Shown here: positions 1-11,108 of the stretch, one piece after another
How the letters are laid out: every line of letters starts with the position of its first letter
Position numbering within the stretch: position 1 is the stretch's first letter
Program-made: the position numbers and the translations under genes
Notes under the pieces: model-generated
The model's database searches: none
Told to the model about the DNA's origin: nothing
The model's input: the letters and a program-made list of their open reading frames with translations, nothing else
DNA from: Thalassia testudinum
Lineage: Eukaryota; Streptophyta; Magnoliopsida; Alismatales; Hydrocharitaceae
NCBI GenBank assembly: GCA_037157565.1
Contig: JAZHRO010000019.1
Span: 19,714,001 to 19,778,000, forward strand
Direction of reading: 5' to 3'
Length of the DNA stretch: 64,000 nt

Positions 1-279
1 CTAGCACTCTAAATAGACTAGTCAACTCACTTGGTCTTCCTTCAGAAGCATATTAAGTTCAGACTCTAGACACAAGGTTCCTAAGTAGTTGCTAAGTTAC
101 AGACTAGGTCGGCTAAAGACGAGTTGCAGGCACAAGTTTCCCTGATTTCTAACTCTACCCTAAAGTTTATTGATCCCTGAGATTAAAGTATCCGTGCCTA
201 TAAATTGGGCTGAGTTATTTGAGTTAAAGGAATTATATATATATATTTGTTTGTTTGATTCTTCTAAGTCTAACCTCAG

Positions 280-645
280 ATCAGCTATCAACACGGTCTG
301 TGTCGGATTCAATGTCCCCATTACCATACCTCGAATGGTGCCTGGCTTTCGATGCTTCGAGATAGCACCGCCCATAACGACCTCAAGAACTCCTGGCAAT
401 CGACACTTCGAGATAGTATCACCCATGAATTTCTTAAGCGAATTCAGGCCTATGGCAATCGACACTTCGAGATAGGGCCGCCCATGGTACCTGAACCGCA
501 CAATGCGTTTACATGCCCCCAGTAGGATGGATATCCTAAGAGACAAGTGCCGAGAAGGTAATATGTTATCATCGCATCCTCAAGGTGAGTATATACTCCA
601 CCTCTCCTGCGATGGGAACTCTTCCAATCAAAATGTGTTTTCAAG
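280..645 (-). repeat. E1 3' non-coding region with a three-copy short motif
   Basis: Three imperfect copies of a unit of about 55 bp contain CTTCGAGATAG followed by a (C/A)CCCAT core, near 355-377, 405-427 and 464-486. A conserved tail containing ATCCTAAGAGACAAG (around 531-545) follows. The same arrangement occurs at 46855-47205 in the Athila element, on the same strand and at the same place relative to pol. Small ORFs here are in different frames in the two elements, so the conservation is more likely at RNA or DNA level than protein level. Positions 1-279 continue this non-coding region, and I see nothing specific in them. Confidence 0.6.
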
Positions 646-1074
646 CCTCTCCTAAGTCAAAACTACGAGAACCAAATCTCTTTTCAGAAAGACAGAAATT
701 AAGTTAATTACCAGACCATGTGTGTGAAATTTGGATGCTTGGGTTACAAGGACCCGTAAACCAAAAGGTAGAATAAGACTCCAAGTACTACCCCACCTTT
801 TAACTCAAACCCTAGCTTCCCTTCCTCAACCTCTTAAGGAATGGTCCGCAACTTAACTCCTACTTAAGTTTTTAAGTCCACAAAGGACCCTAAAGGTCTA
901 AAGCTAGTAGCTCATTTAGCTTCTAAAGTTTGACCCTAGAATTAATTTAGTTTACCTTAGAGTTCTGATTTGCTTAAGAATGCAAGATCTAGCTAGTTAG
1001 GCTCAAAACTTTTTTTATTTTTATTTTTATTTATTTATTTTTTTAATGCAAATGTATGTAATGAATGCACTATG

Positions 1075-2871
1075 CTATGTATATCCCCAAGTACACCCCC
1101 CCATGCCGAAAATCTGCAATGTCCTCATTGCATAGAAGGATATTACCTGGTTCAGAGCTGGGCTGAATAGCCAAAGAACCTGCAAATTAGGTTCAAGAAT
1201 TATAGAAATAGGCCCTAAAAATGAGCAAAGCAATGTTGGACTAGAAAATAGGTAACCTAGGATGTTGGCAAGCTGATGATGAATCCCGATAGCAAATGCT
1301 CGCCCAACTAAAATGGGAATGAAATCTTCCCAGGTCACCAGAAGAGGTTCTAAAGGATAAACAGGTAAAACAACCTCCAAAGGGGTAGGGGGAGGATGAC
1401 AAGGATCCTCCAAAAGGTATGGGGAAGGAATGGTGCAAAGATAAACCCCCAGGGTAATGGACTGACCAAAGAAATCATCAATCCATACCCGATACTCCAT
1501 TACGGGAAATATTGGTCTGTTAAGCCCCCTAGTCAGAACAAAAGTGAGCAATTCTCTAAGGCAAGGATTGTCTAGGGTGTCCAAGTTACGAGGTTGCGGG
1601 ATGGCCATAAGATCTAGGTTGGGTTTAATCAGCTCGGTGTCCATCCGTAACACTCTTTCTAAATCCTCAATTTCATCCCTAGCATTCCTTGCACCATCAC
1701 ATGTATCTTCCTGCTCTTCATCAGGAGTCACAATTTCGCTTTCAGATATAAGCAAATCAAAGGGTGACTTCGAAATGAATGAAGGCAGGTTGGAAGCAAC
1801 GGATCTAGGGATTATCCTATCAATGTCATCCCCGGGTTTTTGTTCTTTACTCAAATCTTCCCTGGAGTCTATATGTGATTCCACATAAATCTTAGAAACT
1901 GCTTCCAAATTTTCCATCATTTCATCATGAGGAGAAATATCATCAATGGGTGTGCTAAGGAAACCTAATTTGGTCAAATTTGTGACATCCTCAGGGGCTA
2001 ACTCTTCAAATAAGACATAATCACCCTTAGTGTCACTCCAAATCTTGAATGTAGGTTCCTCATATAATTATTCTTTCTCCTCATCACACAATTCATCATG
2101 TACCCGAGGTCTAGAATCATTTAATATCTCAGCAGATCCCCTAGGGTGCTCTATCTGAGGTAAATGGTTTACACTGGTAACATCAAACTCCTCAGATAGG
2201 TCAATTTCTTTAGGGTTAGGTTCCCTAAGGGTGGGTTTGAGTTCCATACCATGATCAGAAGGGAGGGTAGGATTAACAACATGACTTTGACCCACTTCAT
2301 CAAATGTCACGAAAATACTATCATCTGGGTCGAGGTCTTCCTATGGTACCATCATTCCCTTCTTTTGACTCCAATATAATTCAGGTGGATACTCAACCTT
2401 ATCATCATCTTCCTCGGGTTGCCACCTTTCTTCATCCAATGCATAGGTACTTTCATGTGTATTTTCCTCCCACCTAAGGTGTGGATCTCTCAAGGAAGTG
2501 CCATCTAATGGGGAGGTTTGAAAATTGATCCTCGAAAAGTAGCTATTCTCCCCAGAATTTCCCTCCAACTTAAAGTGTAGCTCTCCCACGGGAGATGCAT
2601 CTATTGTAGAGGGGTGTACGTCATCCTCAATGGGGTAGATTGGGTGGCTAATTTCATCTCTTTCTTGTTGGCTTCCTCTCGACGATTCTCCTAACAATTC
2701 AATCATTTCGTTTTGCATTTTATGTATTTCCATCTTCAAAGAGGAGAGGTCATTTCTATCATGAGAGAAATCAAGCTCAAGCTTATAGTACCCAGGAGTG
2801 TTTGTCCAACCATTATAATTTTTCAAGGAGGGTGGGTTGGGTATTTCTATGGTATGTGGGATATTGGGCAA
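1075..2871 (-). pseudogene. Broken ORF of the E1/NA non-autonomous family
   Basis: Three open stretches (2871-2341, 2310-2068 and 1977-1075) lie in the same minus-strand frame and are separated by in-frame stops, so they are one former ORF of about 600 codons. The protein is acidic and hydrophilic at its start. It has a motif PELYWSQKKGMMVP just before the first stop, followed by EDLDPDD. This matches EPQLFWSRTKQRMVPLEELDPEHD-like residues at the start of the 402-codon ORF of NA, so the two elements share this gene. I recognise no enzymatic domain and the function is unknown; a structural Gag-like or accessory role is only a guess. The last roughly 20 codons run into the hairpin/G-run module and are probably not original coding sequence. 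Confidence 0.6.
1095..1130 (-). promoter_or_regulatory. E1 internal polypurine-tract-like module (hairpin plus G-run)
   Basis: On the minus strand the inverted repeat CAATG-AGGA-CATTG (1130-1117) is followed after 14 nt by a run of seven G (1102-1096) preceded by GCAT. The same hairpin, 14-nt gap and G-run occur in NA (39871-39836) and Athila (47788-47752). The purine run resembles a plus-strand primer tract, but it lies far from where the 3' LTR should start. Confidence 0.6.
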
Positions 2872-4301
2872 AGCAAATCCCGCTCCTAGGTTCTGCTCAC
2901 TGATTTGGGGCTTAACCAGGCCAATCCTCCTATAATAGGAGTAAAATGGATCCCAATGATTGTCATTATGTCCATCAAGGGATGGACCATCTCAGCATCT
3001 GGGATTGAAGGATGTAGAGTGGGGGTGAGGGTGTGGGCAAGATGTGAAAGGATGAAAACCAATGTGGTCCATTCTAACTCACACCTCAATCAGAATTCCC
3101 CAAGCAAAACACAATTCAAAAAGGACCTTTTAGGTCTTTCCCAATTTAGGCTTTTGATTTTAAGTCAGATTGCAGGTGACAATACAATTTGTTCAATCAA
3201 TTTATGTGCCTATTGTCGACCTACGGCTCGCCTAAGAAGACCTAGTTGGAGCTTAGGTGCTCTTCCCTAAATATCAAATGGTCAAGTAAATCCAAAGACG
3301 GAAGATCGAGGGATGCAAGTAGGCCTAAGCCTTCGTTTGAAGCTGTGCTTTCGCGATGCTTCTCAACTACCCTCAAAAATCCTTGACAAGGTATCCCCCT
3401 CTTTGGATTTACAAAATCTTTGATCTCAAGTTCCGAACACTTCAGAATCCAACGATAGGAGGGCTTTTGTCCTAGTATTTCCAAACCTGAGTGTCTACAA
3501 GCGTGCCGTGGTGCAAGTGAAATAAGTGTGCATACACCGCAAAAGATTTTGAATTTTGAATCACACGCCAAGTTTGAAAATCAAATCCTTGGTTTCTAAA
3601 ATGTCCCTCCTTTAATTAGTCCTTTTTCTAGAAAATATGTGACCACTTGTTAGATTTATTCAGTACAGATTAGGTGGTCTTCACATTAAGTCCTAATGCA
3701 ATGCATGATCAAGAATAGGATGCAAAGTAAGAAAATGCGTACCTTGCTTCCAGCAATCAACAATGCAAGAATGCACGCAATGCAGAGAAATAAATCTAGA
3801 GGCTACTCATACAAACCTAAATGGTTCGTCCTAGGGCAGGCAGCTCATTTTTTTTTATTTTTTTATTTTTAAACTACTTATGCACAGGAAAATAAAAGTA
3901 ATCAATAAACTAAAAAATCTAAATCTAAAGAAAAGGGAACAGACTCCCAAAAATTACCCAACACAGGCCCAAAACAAAATCGGGGAACAAACCCCTCAAA
4001 ATATACCCCAGAACAAGGGTTTCAAACAAAATGCAATGAAAAATTAAATCTAAAGTCTTAATTCTATTCTAATCAGATTAGTGACTAAATATACAATGAT
4101 GACCGTCGCAACCTCGTCCTTCTCCTCCTTTCCAAAATAGCTCATCCAATTCTCCTCTGGCAACGTCAAGAGTCGCCTCTCACAATGGCAGATTCTTGCA
4201 CAAATTTTCTCGCACAGAAAATAAAATAATAAATGGTCAAATCACTATGCAATTGACAAATAATCAAAATAAAATCAGGTGAAATTATTGCGTCTGTTGC
4301 C
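2872..4301 (-). other. E1 untranslated leader
   Basis: This lies between the primer site and the broken ORF. It contains A/T-rich tracts (for example around 3848-3870) and only short open frames, none related to a known family. It is interpreted as 5' leader by position only. Confidence 0.45.
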
Positions 4302-4319
4302 TCCCCGGCAAGGACATCA
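4302..4319 (-). promoter_or_regulatory. E1 primer-binding site (tRNA-Asp type, decayed)
   Basis: Read on the plus strand, TCCCCGGCAAGGACATCA matches 14 of 18 positions of the NA primer site (TCCCCGGCAACGGCGCCA), which is the 3' end of plant tRNA-Asp. It lies 2 nt from the LTR start at 4322. Position and remaining identity support the call; the mismatches fit an old copy. Confidence 0.65.
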
Positions 4320-4321
4320 TT

Positions 4322-6219
4322 TGACGAGTCGATTGTTCGCTTTAAAGTCGTTTGTAGTTTTATGTGGTTGAAAAATCGACTAATCAATATTTAAAAAAAA
4401 ATAACCACTTGCATAAGAGCGGGTTGTATCCACAGGGAGGCAATGAGGCAATAATATCTCAATTATTTCGTATTCATTCAGTCTCGTGAGAAATCCCTAG
4501 TTAAATCTGACATGAAATGCGATGGAAAGAAGATGCACAATATCTTGAAAACATAAGGGCAGATGTGCAATTTTTCCTCACTGAAATATTCAATAAACAC
4601 GTGATGATTTTATGCAATTCTCCATTGACATGTATTAAAGAAAATTTGTGCACATTTAAATTCCAAAATCAATGTCAAACAATGTTAATTACAAAAGCTA
4701 TGCAATTGTAAAAGAACTTAAGTATAAAGTTGTAAATTTTACCACAATAAAATATTCATAAACAAAAATTCTTTTTCCTGGCAATGGCATGAAATGTAAT
4801 AACTAATTAACTCAATAACAGAGCATTTTACCTCTCTCCTCCTCACGATCAGGAGAGAGGTTCAATTGAGGAGAGGTTTGCACAGGCGGGTGGATGAAGA
4901 GGCCGTCGTGATGGTGGCAGCCGCATGTCGAGCGGTGGTCGAAGTCGGCCGGGTGGAGCTCCGGCAAAGGTGGCTGCAGCCGGTGCTACAGCTACTATTG
5001 GCGAAGTGAGCGTGCACAGTCGTGGGAAGGCTACTGGCCGTGCGCACAGGACTGCGCGCGTGCGGAGGCCTCTGCTGCAGGCATGCGGGTGAGGGTTGGA
5101 GATGGCGCTGCACGCTGGCTGGAGGCATGGGCGTGCTGCTGTTGGCGGAAGGCGTGGCGCGGGAAGGCTGCAAGCAAGCGAGCGCGCACTGGAAGTGGCG
5201 GTGAGACGCAACAGGGGCATGCGCAGGCGGAAGGCGTGGTGCAGGGCAATGCTGCAGCTGGTGCAGCCCTGCTGCAGGCGTGCGAGCGAATGTTGCAGCT
5301 GGTGCAGCTTTGATGCAGGCGTGCAGGCGGGTACGGGAAGGCTGAAGGGGTGCGCTTCTACAGATGGCAGGGAGCGTACATGCGCGATTGGTGTGGGATG
5401 GAAATGGAGGTTGCTGCTACAGATGTGCGGCAGGAAGGCGTGTGTGGGCTGGGGATGGCGTTGGAGGATGGAAGGGTGATGCGGTGTAGCTGTGACCGGT
5501 GGCTGGAAGAAGAACTAAGGACAGGGAAGGAAGATGAAGATGTTATGTAGGAGCTTCAGACGTCCGGGAAATTTCCCAGACGTCTTAAGTGACTGAGGAG
5601 TGGAATTGCAGTGGCTGCGGCGGTGGTTGTTGACAACGACGGCGAGGGAGGTGCACGGCGAGGTGCTCACGGTAATGCGGACGAGCTCCGGATGGCGGTG
5701 TGGCTTGTCACACCACATGTCCACGGTGGTGGAGACTCGTCACCATGGTTGAGGCCGACAGTGTGGAATGGAAGAGAGAAGATCTCTCTGCACAGTGGTG
5801 GGTCGGTGGTGGAGGCCTAGTGAGCTCGGCTGCCTCCTCCTCTCTTTTGAAATCAGTTGCCCGACTAGATCCAACACATCCGCTCCTCCTTGAATGGGTT
5901 CTTCACTGCGGCAGCTACAGCCGTTGCACATAGAAGAAGAATAAAACATAATGATAAAATATTATGGTTATTTATATACAAACCCTCAACTTTTATATTA
6001 ACCTAAATTAATGCATGCAATGTACCTAATTAGTTAACTAATGCAATTCTAAGTTAATTCTAAATGCATTTAAATATGAATAAGATGCATGAATTATGTA
6101 ATTGAATTAGAAATATGAATTAATCTATTTACATCCTATTTTATTCTAAGTAAATGCTAGAATTAACCTAATGTCTTGGCACTTAAATACTTAAATAGCC
6201 CACAACTATGGGCTAATCA
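4322..6219 (-). repeat. E1 5' LTR
   Basis: On the plus strand this 1898-bp LTR runs from TGACGAGTCG to GGGCTAATCA (TG…CA). About 100 bp from its left (U5) end is a ...GTATCCACAGGGAGGC... segment like those near the U5 ends of NA and Athila. A minus-strand TATA box lies at 5978-5970. The GC-rich part at 4850-5560 gives several overlapping open frames in all directions, which reflects base composition and not a gene. A 7-bp stem TAGCCCA/TGGGCTA (6196-6202 and 6209-6215) sits 4 bp from the outer end. The second LTR is outside the window, so the right boundary rests on the junction with T1. Confidence 0.7.
5970..5978 (-). promoter_or_regulatory. Predicted TATA box of E1 LTR
   Basis: The plus-strand TATTTATATA reads TATATAAATA on the minus strand, about 240 bp inside the U3 end of the LTR. 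This gives a short U3 and a long R-U5, as in the other LTRs of the window. Confidence 0.45.
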
Positions 6220-8149
6220 GTCCCCGATACTAGTGAGATCTTAAACTCGATCTCACGCTCAGGCAGCAGTGCTGGCAGCTCCTCTGGAAACACGTTGGGG
6301 TACTCTCTAACCACCAGGATGCTCTGAAAATCTACCATGGGGTTGGGCTCTGCCATTAACAAGCCAGAAAGCCCTCACACCCCTAGCCCAAAAGCCTCGC
6401 CACCCGAAGTGGAGAAATGCACCTGAAACCTCCATCCATCGGCTGTCCATGAAACTCAAAAGAAGGCATGTCCGGTATGAAGATGATCTTCCTCTCGAAA
6501 CAGTCCACCAAAGCGTGGTAAGCGGACAGCCAGTCCATCCCCAGAATCATGTCAAGTTTTCCATCGGTTTCACAATCAGGTCAGCGGGGAGGCTGTGTCC
6601 CCCAACACTGACCTCACAGTCTATGTAAACCTCCTCAGCTACAAACAGCTGACCACCCGGACCTCTGATCACAAAAGGATCCTCTAGCAACACACAGTCC
6701 TGTCCAAAACTGATAGCAAAACTAATAGCAACAAACGAGTGCGTGGCACCGGAATCAAAAAGTGTGTAAACTAATCTGCCGAAAACTGTAACCATACCTG
6801 CCACCACTGAACCTGAAGCTCTGGCATTTCTATGTATCAGGGCGTTGATACATCGCTCAGCTCTCGGTGCGGAGGAAGCAGCCATACTCTGCGTCGGATG
6901 GGTAGCCACCGGCCGATACCCTCCTCGCGACTGCTGTCCTCCCCCACGCACCTGGGAACCACGGCCTCTTGCTCGTCCTCCAACGCTCGGTGCGGGGAGC
7001 ATCCGCTGACCTCAAGCCCTAGATGGGAAGTCCCTCCTGATGTGGCCCGGTTGGCCACACTGGTAGCAAAGGGGAACTCGACTCCTGTCCTCGATAGGTC
7101 CCTGCTGACTGCTGGGCGGGGGTCCAATACTGGCAACTGGCCCCTGTCGGGGGTATTCGAAGGCCACTGACTACCCCGCAAAGCATGACGGCTCTTCTGC
7201 GGGTGCCGCGTGCCTCCTCTCTCGCCAGTCCTGTGAGTAGTCTAGCTGGTAGGGCCTCTTCCATCCACTGTCAGTGTCACGTGCAGCTAGGTTGGTCTCC
7301 TCATATATCATAGATGCCTCCACCACTCTCGAGAACGTAGGTGGCTTCAGGGGTTTGACATACCCCGAATGGTAGGTCAGAGTCCTCAATGAACCTCCAC
7401 AAGCGCTCCTCCTCAGTAGCCACAGTTGTCACAGCGAAACATGACAGCTCCAGAAAATGCGTACGATATGCGCTCACAGTCATCGTCCCCTGGCGGAGGG
7501 TGTGGAACTCCCCCCTCCTCTGATCCTACCACATCTGCGAGAAGTACTGCTCGCAGAAGAGGGTCACAAACTGGTCCCACGTCGACTCTGCACTCTCCAG
7601 GCCTCTAACCACCCTCCACCACCTGTATGTCGTGCTCTCCAGCTGGTACGTGGAAAAGGCCACGTGACACTCTGCAGGGGGGTGAAGGGTGTCAAACACC
7701 TTCTTGATCTGCTCTAACCAGTCCTCCACCTCAGTCGGGTCCTCATCGCCCTTGAAGGAGGGGGGCTTCAACTTCCGAAACTGTCCGAAAAGCTTGCAAT
7801 GTCGCTGTAGTGGGGAAACGAGCATGCCTCCAGATAAGGAGGGCTCGTGCTCGGAAGTGTCAGAGTGCGGTGGGGGCGATGGAGGACCACCCCCTCCCCC
7901 ACGTCCAGCGCTGCGTCTGTCTCGTGGTCCCACAGAGGACTCCCCCTCCACGTCCCCAGGGAGAGGTGCGCATGGAGGTAGGTGGAGCTCCTCTCGTACT
8001 ATATCGTGTATCAGCTGGGCGAGGTCCTGGGCCTGAATGCCCAGAAGAAGTGGCTGGTCAACAGAAATGTCAGGCTCAGCTCGTCCACCTCTCTGACATC
8101 GTCCACGGCCGCGTCCGTGGCCCACCTCGATGACTCCACGCCGAGGCAT
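6220..8149 (-). pseudogene. T1 gag-protease (pol N-terminus) pseudogene
   Basis: Translation from 8149 gives a basic Gly/Arg-rich N-terminus (MPRRG…GRGRGR). A Gag core with PTEVEDWLEQIKKVFD and STYQLESTTYRWWR follows, then a stop after …FSQMW near 7524 where T2 has a Gln codon (CAG to TAG). Gag continues in the same frame to 7301 (AYRTHFLELS). Later segments shift frame. A zinc-knuckle-like CYQCGQPGHIRRDF near 7030-7075 has lost its last Cys. The aspartic protease (LFDSGATHSFVA, near 6730-6770) and the segment [12 protein letters not shown] (near 6560-6600) follow. The copy cannot make a full polyprotein. Family identity rests on near-colinear similarity to T2, which continues into reverse transcriptase. 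Confidence 0.8.
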
Positions 8150-8311
8150 CTCCTACAAGGAGACGTGAACCACAGAACCAAAAAGACGTCAACTCTAACG
8201 GACATTAGCAAAAGAACCTCAGAATAGATGTCAAAAGGTAGTTGTTGTGGTTACTCAGTTACAAGCACGTGAATTGGTTATTCTCAAGCTAGTTGGTTCA
8301 CTTCTTGGGAC

Positions 8312-8329
8312 GACCTTGCTTTGATACCA
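8312..8329 (-). promoter_or_regulatory. T1 primer-binding site (initiator tRNA-Met)
   Basis: On the minus strand TGGTATCAAAGCAAGGTC starts 3 nt inside the LTR. TGGTATCA is the 3' end of the plant initiator Met tRNA. T2 has the same site with one difference. Confidence 0.9.
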
Positions 8330-8332
8330 TCT

Positions 8333-11108
8333 TGTTACGACCCAGTTCCTGAATCCCTACAGGACCTGAGACCGGCTCAACTCGACTAATCCCAAGACCC
8401 AGTCGTCCAACGAGAAAGTAACCAAAAAGCATGAAAGTAAGCCACATTCACCATGCAATGCAACTAATAGAAAAAAGGTACAATAGTAAAGAAGTAAAAA
8501 CTGCTACAGTACATATCACCACCACAACATTAGAAAAGTAACAAGGTGCAGGGACGTAAAGTACAGAACGTAAAAGTACAGAACATAAAGGTACAAGAGT
8601 CCAACTCACTACTACAAAAAGGAGTACAACAAAAGAAGCTACCGCTACTGGGCTCTACTGGGCCCAGCACCCTCTGCAGCCGTAGACTCGGACTGCTCAA
8701 CACCTGGACCTGAAAAGGGTTATGAGTATACAAAGTCAGCGAACGCTAAGTAGAGTGGCAACCAACTAACTAAAGAAGTAAAAGTGGATAGGTAGCCATT
8801 GTTTTCTAATTACATTATTTCCCAAATTATTCCTTTTCACCCATTGGTTTATTTATCATATCTCTTTCTTGATCTTGAATGTTCCTCGAGGGAATGATCT
8901 TGATTGCAATCTTTTCCGAAGAGTAGAAGGCACACGTGGTGCTCTCCTAGCTGAGAGAGTCCCCCGTGGTGATCCTACACCCAGTCAACCACCCCAAGGT
9001 CACGGACAGGCGTAACGATGACTGCGGAATGCACGATAAGCGCACGGGTAGCTACCCAACACTGGCACGTGGTCAGTCATTTCCACTAACGAGTGCGCCC
9101 AAGTACAGCATGGAACAGTATAGGGCCTAGCCCTCTCAGTAACAGGGGTCTAGCCCCTAAGAACCAAATAAGGGTCTCGCCCCTCCACAGTCCGCGCACC
9201 CTTGCCTGACTACCCTGGTTGCCCAGTGGGCCTAACAAGTCAGTGTAGGGTAGCTAGCTGAACCCCAGGCCCCATGGGGTGGCTAGCTCTCTCCCTACAC
9301 TAGTAGCTCTCCCCGGTACAGTGTACACGAGGGCCACGGAGTTGGTGCAAAGTGGCCAAACCCACCCCAGGTCTCAACCTAAAGGCGGCAAGCACCCCTC
9401 TACATAAAGAGGTAACATGTGCTCCCCTTGGTACCATGTACTCAAGGGGCAGCACACTTCCCAATGCATTTCCAGATCCATTCCATTTATTTCCAGGAGC
9501 TCAACTCCTATTCCCCTGTGGGGTTCATGCTCATATTCCTCATGCAATTCCATACCAGGTTTCATCATTTCTATTTCTATTCTTAGGTTATACACATGCA
9601 GCTTGTATTGCTATCGTTCACATTTCCATATTTAGGTTATACACAGGTAGCTCATATTTCCATCATTCACATTACCATTCTCAAATTATTTACATGTAGC
9701 TCGTATTATGTTAATTAACGTATACAACAGGAAAGTCACAAGCAACAGTTAACTAGCACAAGTACTTCATATTTCACAGGCAGTTGTTATCATTCTTATC
9801 TACTCATTCAAGATTGCAATTCATTCATCCAATATAGACATTTCAAGTATTTCTCGTCCTAGGATTCATGCCATATCCTAAGTTCTAATCATTCATCCCA
9901 CACATGCATTCAGGTTTATAATTAAACTAGGGGAAGCCACTCTACCGATAAACCTAGGAGTACTGGGGGCTTGAACGACAGCTCACGTGCCTCAGCAAGC
10001 CCCGAACCCACAACAGAACAAAGTCCTATAACAAAGAACAATCATAATGGAAAATTCAGAATAGTATAGAAAGTCTTCTAACAAGTAGAGGAACTCACAA
10101 TGAAAACATCGGTATCTTATTTGCATAAAACGGACCCTAAATGGGTCAAAAAAATAGGGTTTCTGACTCAAATCAGACATCTGGAACAACTTCCAGATGT
10201 CTTAAAAGTGTCCAGTAACATACCTCAAGCTATGTGTCAACCTCAGATGTCCAGGAACTCTTTTGGACCATCTAGAGCCAACTCCAGACATCCGACCACC
10301 TCTTCGAACGTTTGGAAGTGCTTCTAGTCATCTGGTAAGCTCCCCAGACGTCTGAAATGAGTGGGAGGGTGTGTCCCGTGCCTTCCCAAAGTAAATTCTG
10401 CATGCAATCCACCAAATCTCCTCAAAAAGGCCATGCGAAGAGTAGCTGCGGAGTGGCCTACATAACCGTATCTGCAAAGGGAACGTATCGTCGCGAAGCT
10501 CTCTCCTCAGACGTCTAGAACCGCCTCCAGATGTCCGCTCCATCGTCTAGAGGTCACTCCAGACGCCTGATTCTGGGAGAAACCCAGAACCATAACCTAC
10601 TTCCACTCTCTTGCACCGCGCATGGCCGCGCCTCGCCCCCTCGCCTACAGCTCTAGCTGCAGCAATGTCAGGGATGACTTCCCTGATGCACTCCTCTCCT
10701 TCCCACGCACGTCGCTCCGGCGGTGCACCCTCTGGTGAGCTCCCACACAAGCTCGCAAGCTCGACTCCTCCTCTTCTTCTCATGCCGCTCCTACTCATTG
10801 TCGCTCTAGCGCTTACTTGCTCGTGCTGGCTCTGTCGTTGGAGTGGAGAAGAAGAGAGGAAGGTGGCTGGTGTGGGGAGAACAAGAGAGGGGGAAGGGGT
10901 TTATAAAGTTTGTGGGTTAGGGTTTGCTGGAGGCAGGGAGAGAGAGAAGAAGGGAAGGAAAAAGAGAAGGTACTGTTTACGCGTAGCACGTGAGCAGAAG
11001 CGAGCTCGTACCCAAAAATTTTGATTTCCAGACGTCTGAGAAGGTGTCTAGACGTCCGACCCACAGTCCAAACGTCTTAAAAGGCTCAGAACAAAATGGG
11101 TCTTAACA
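8333..11108 (-). repeat. T1 5' LTR (Tekay/Del family)
   Basis: This 2776-bp LTR runs from TGTTACGACC to GTCTTAACA on the plus strand. It is homologous along its length to T3 (15864-18683) and the T2 LTR (58383-61139), which are in the opposite orientation. A minus-strand TATA (TTTATAAA) lies at 10900-10907. U3 is therefore about 200 bp and R-U5 is long. Several AGACGTCT palindromes flank the TATA region (for example 10346-10353 and 11030-11037). Confidence 0.85.

Larger units (their letters stand above)
1..6219 (-). mobile_element. E1: non-autonomous Athila-like LTR retrotransposon, partial, nested in T1
   Basis: The element reads on the minus strand, and its 3' LTR lies beyond the left edge of the window. 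Visible parts, in element order, are the 5' LTR (6219 to 4322), a decayed tRNA-Asp primer site (4319-4302), a leader, a broken ORF (2871-1075), an internal stem-loop/G-run module (1130-1095) and a 3' non-coding region with short repeats (645-280). No protease, reverse transcriptase or integrase is present. The right LTR end (…CTAATCA, 6219) abuts Tekay pol sequence exactly where the homologous T2 sequence continues, so E1 inserted into T1. The bases GTCCC at 6220-6224 would be one target-site copy; its partner is outside the window. The Athila assignment rests on the primer site and on 3' modules shared with the intact Athila copy at 43788-57325. Confidence 0.75.
6220..11108 (-). mobile_element. 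T1: Tekay/Del-type chromovirus, degenerate, split by E1
   Basis: This is the 5' part of a minus-strand Ty3/gypsy element: LTR (11108-8333), initiator-Met primer site (8329-8312), and gag plus protease ending at the pol residues homologous to T2 (REIEF.ISLVSG). There E1 interrupts it; the remainder should lie left of the window. The outer LTR end joins tandem-array DNA at 11109, so T1 is inserted in the array. The gag and protease sequence and the long LTR fit the Tekay/Del clade. The chromodomain region is not in the window. Confidence 0.75.

Noticed and set aside
280..490. CRISPR-like array
   Set aside because: Only three degenerate copies, in a plant retrotransposon 3' region; there is no regular spacer pattern.
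4302..4319. tRNA gene fragments
   Set aside because: The tRNA-Asp and initiator-Met matches are only the 18-nt primer sites beside LTRs, with no cloverleaf upstream.
4849..5550. Overlapping GC-rich ORFs on both strands as a host gene
   Set aside because: They fall inside the E1 LTR, are open in several frames at once, and have no recognisable domain. This is base composition, not coding.
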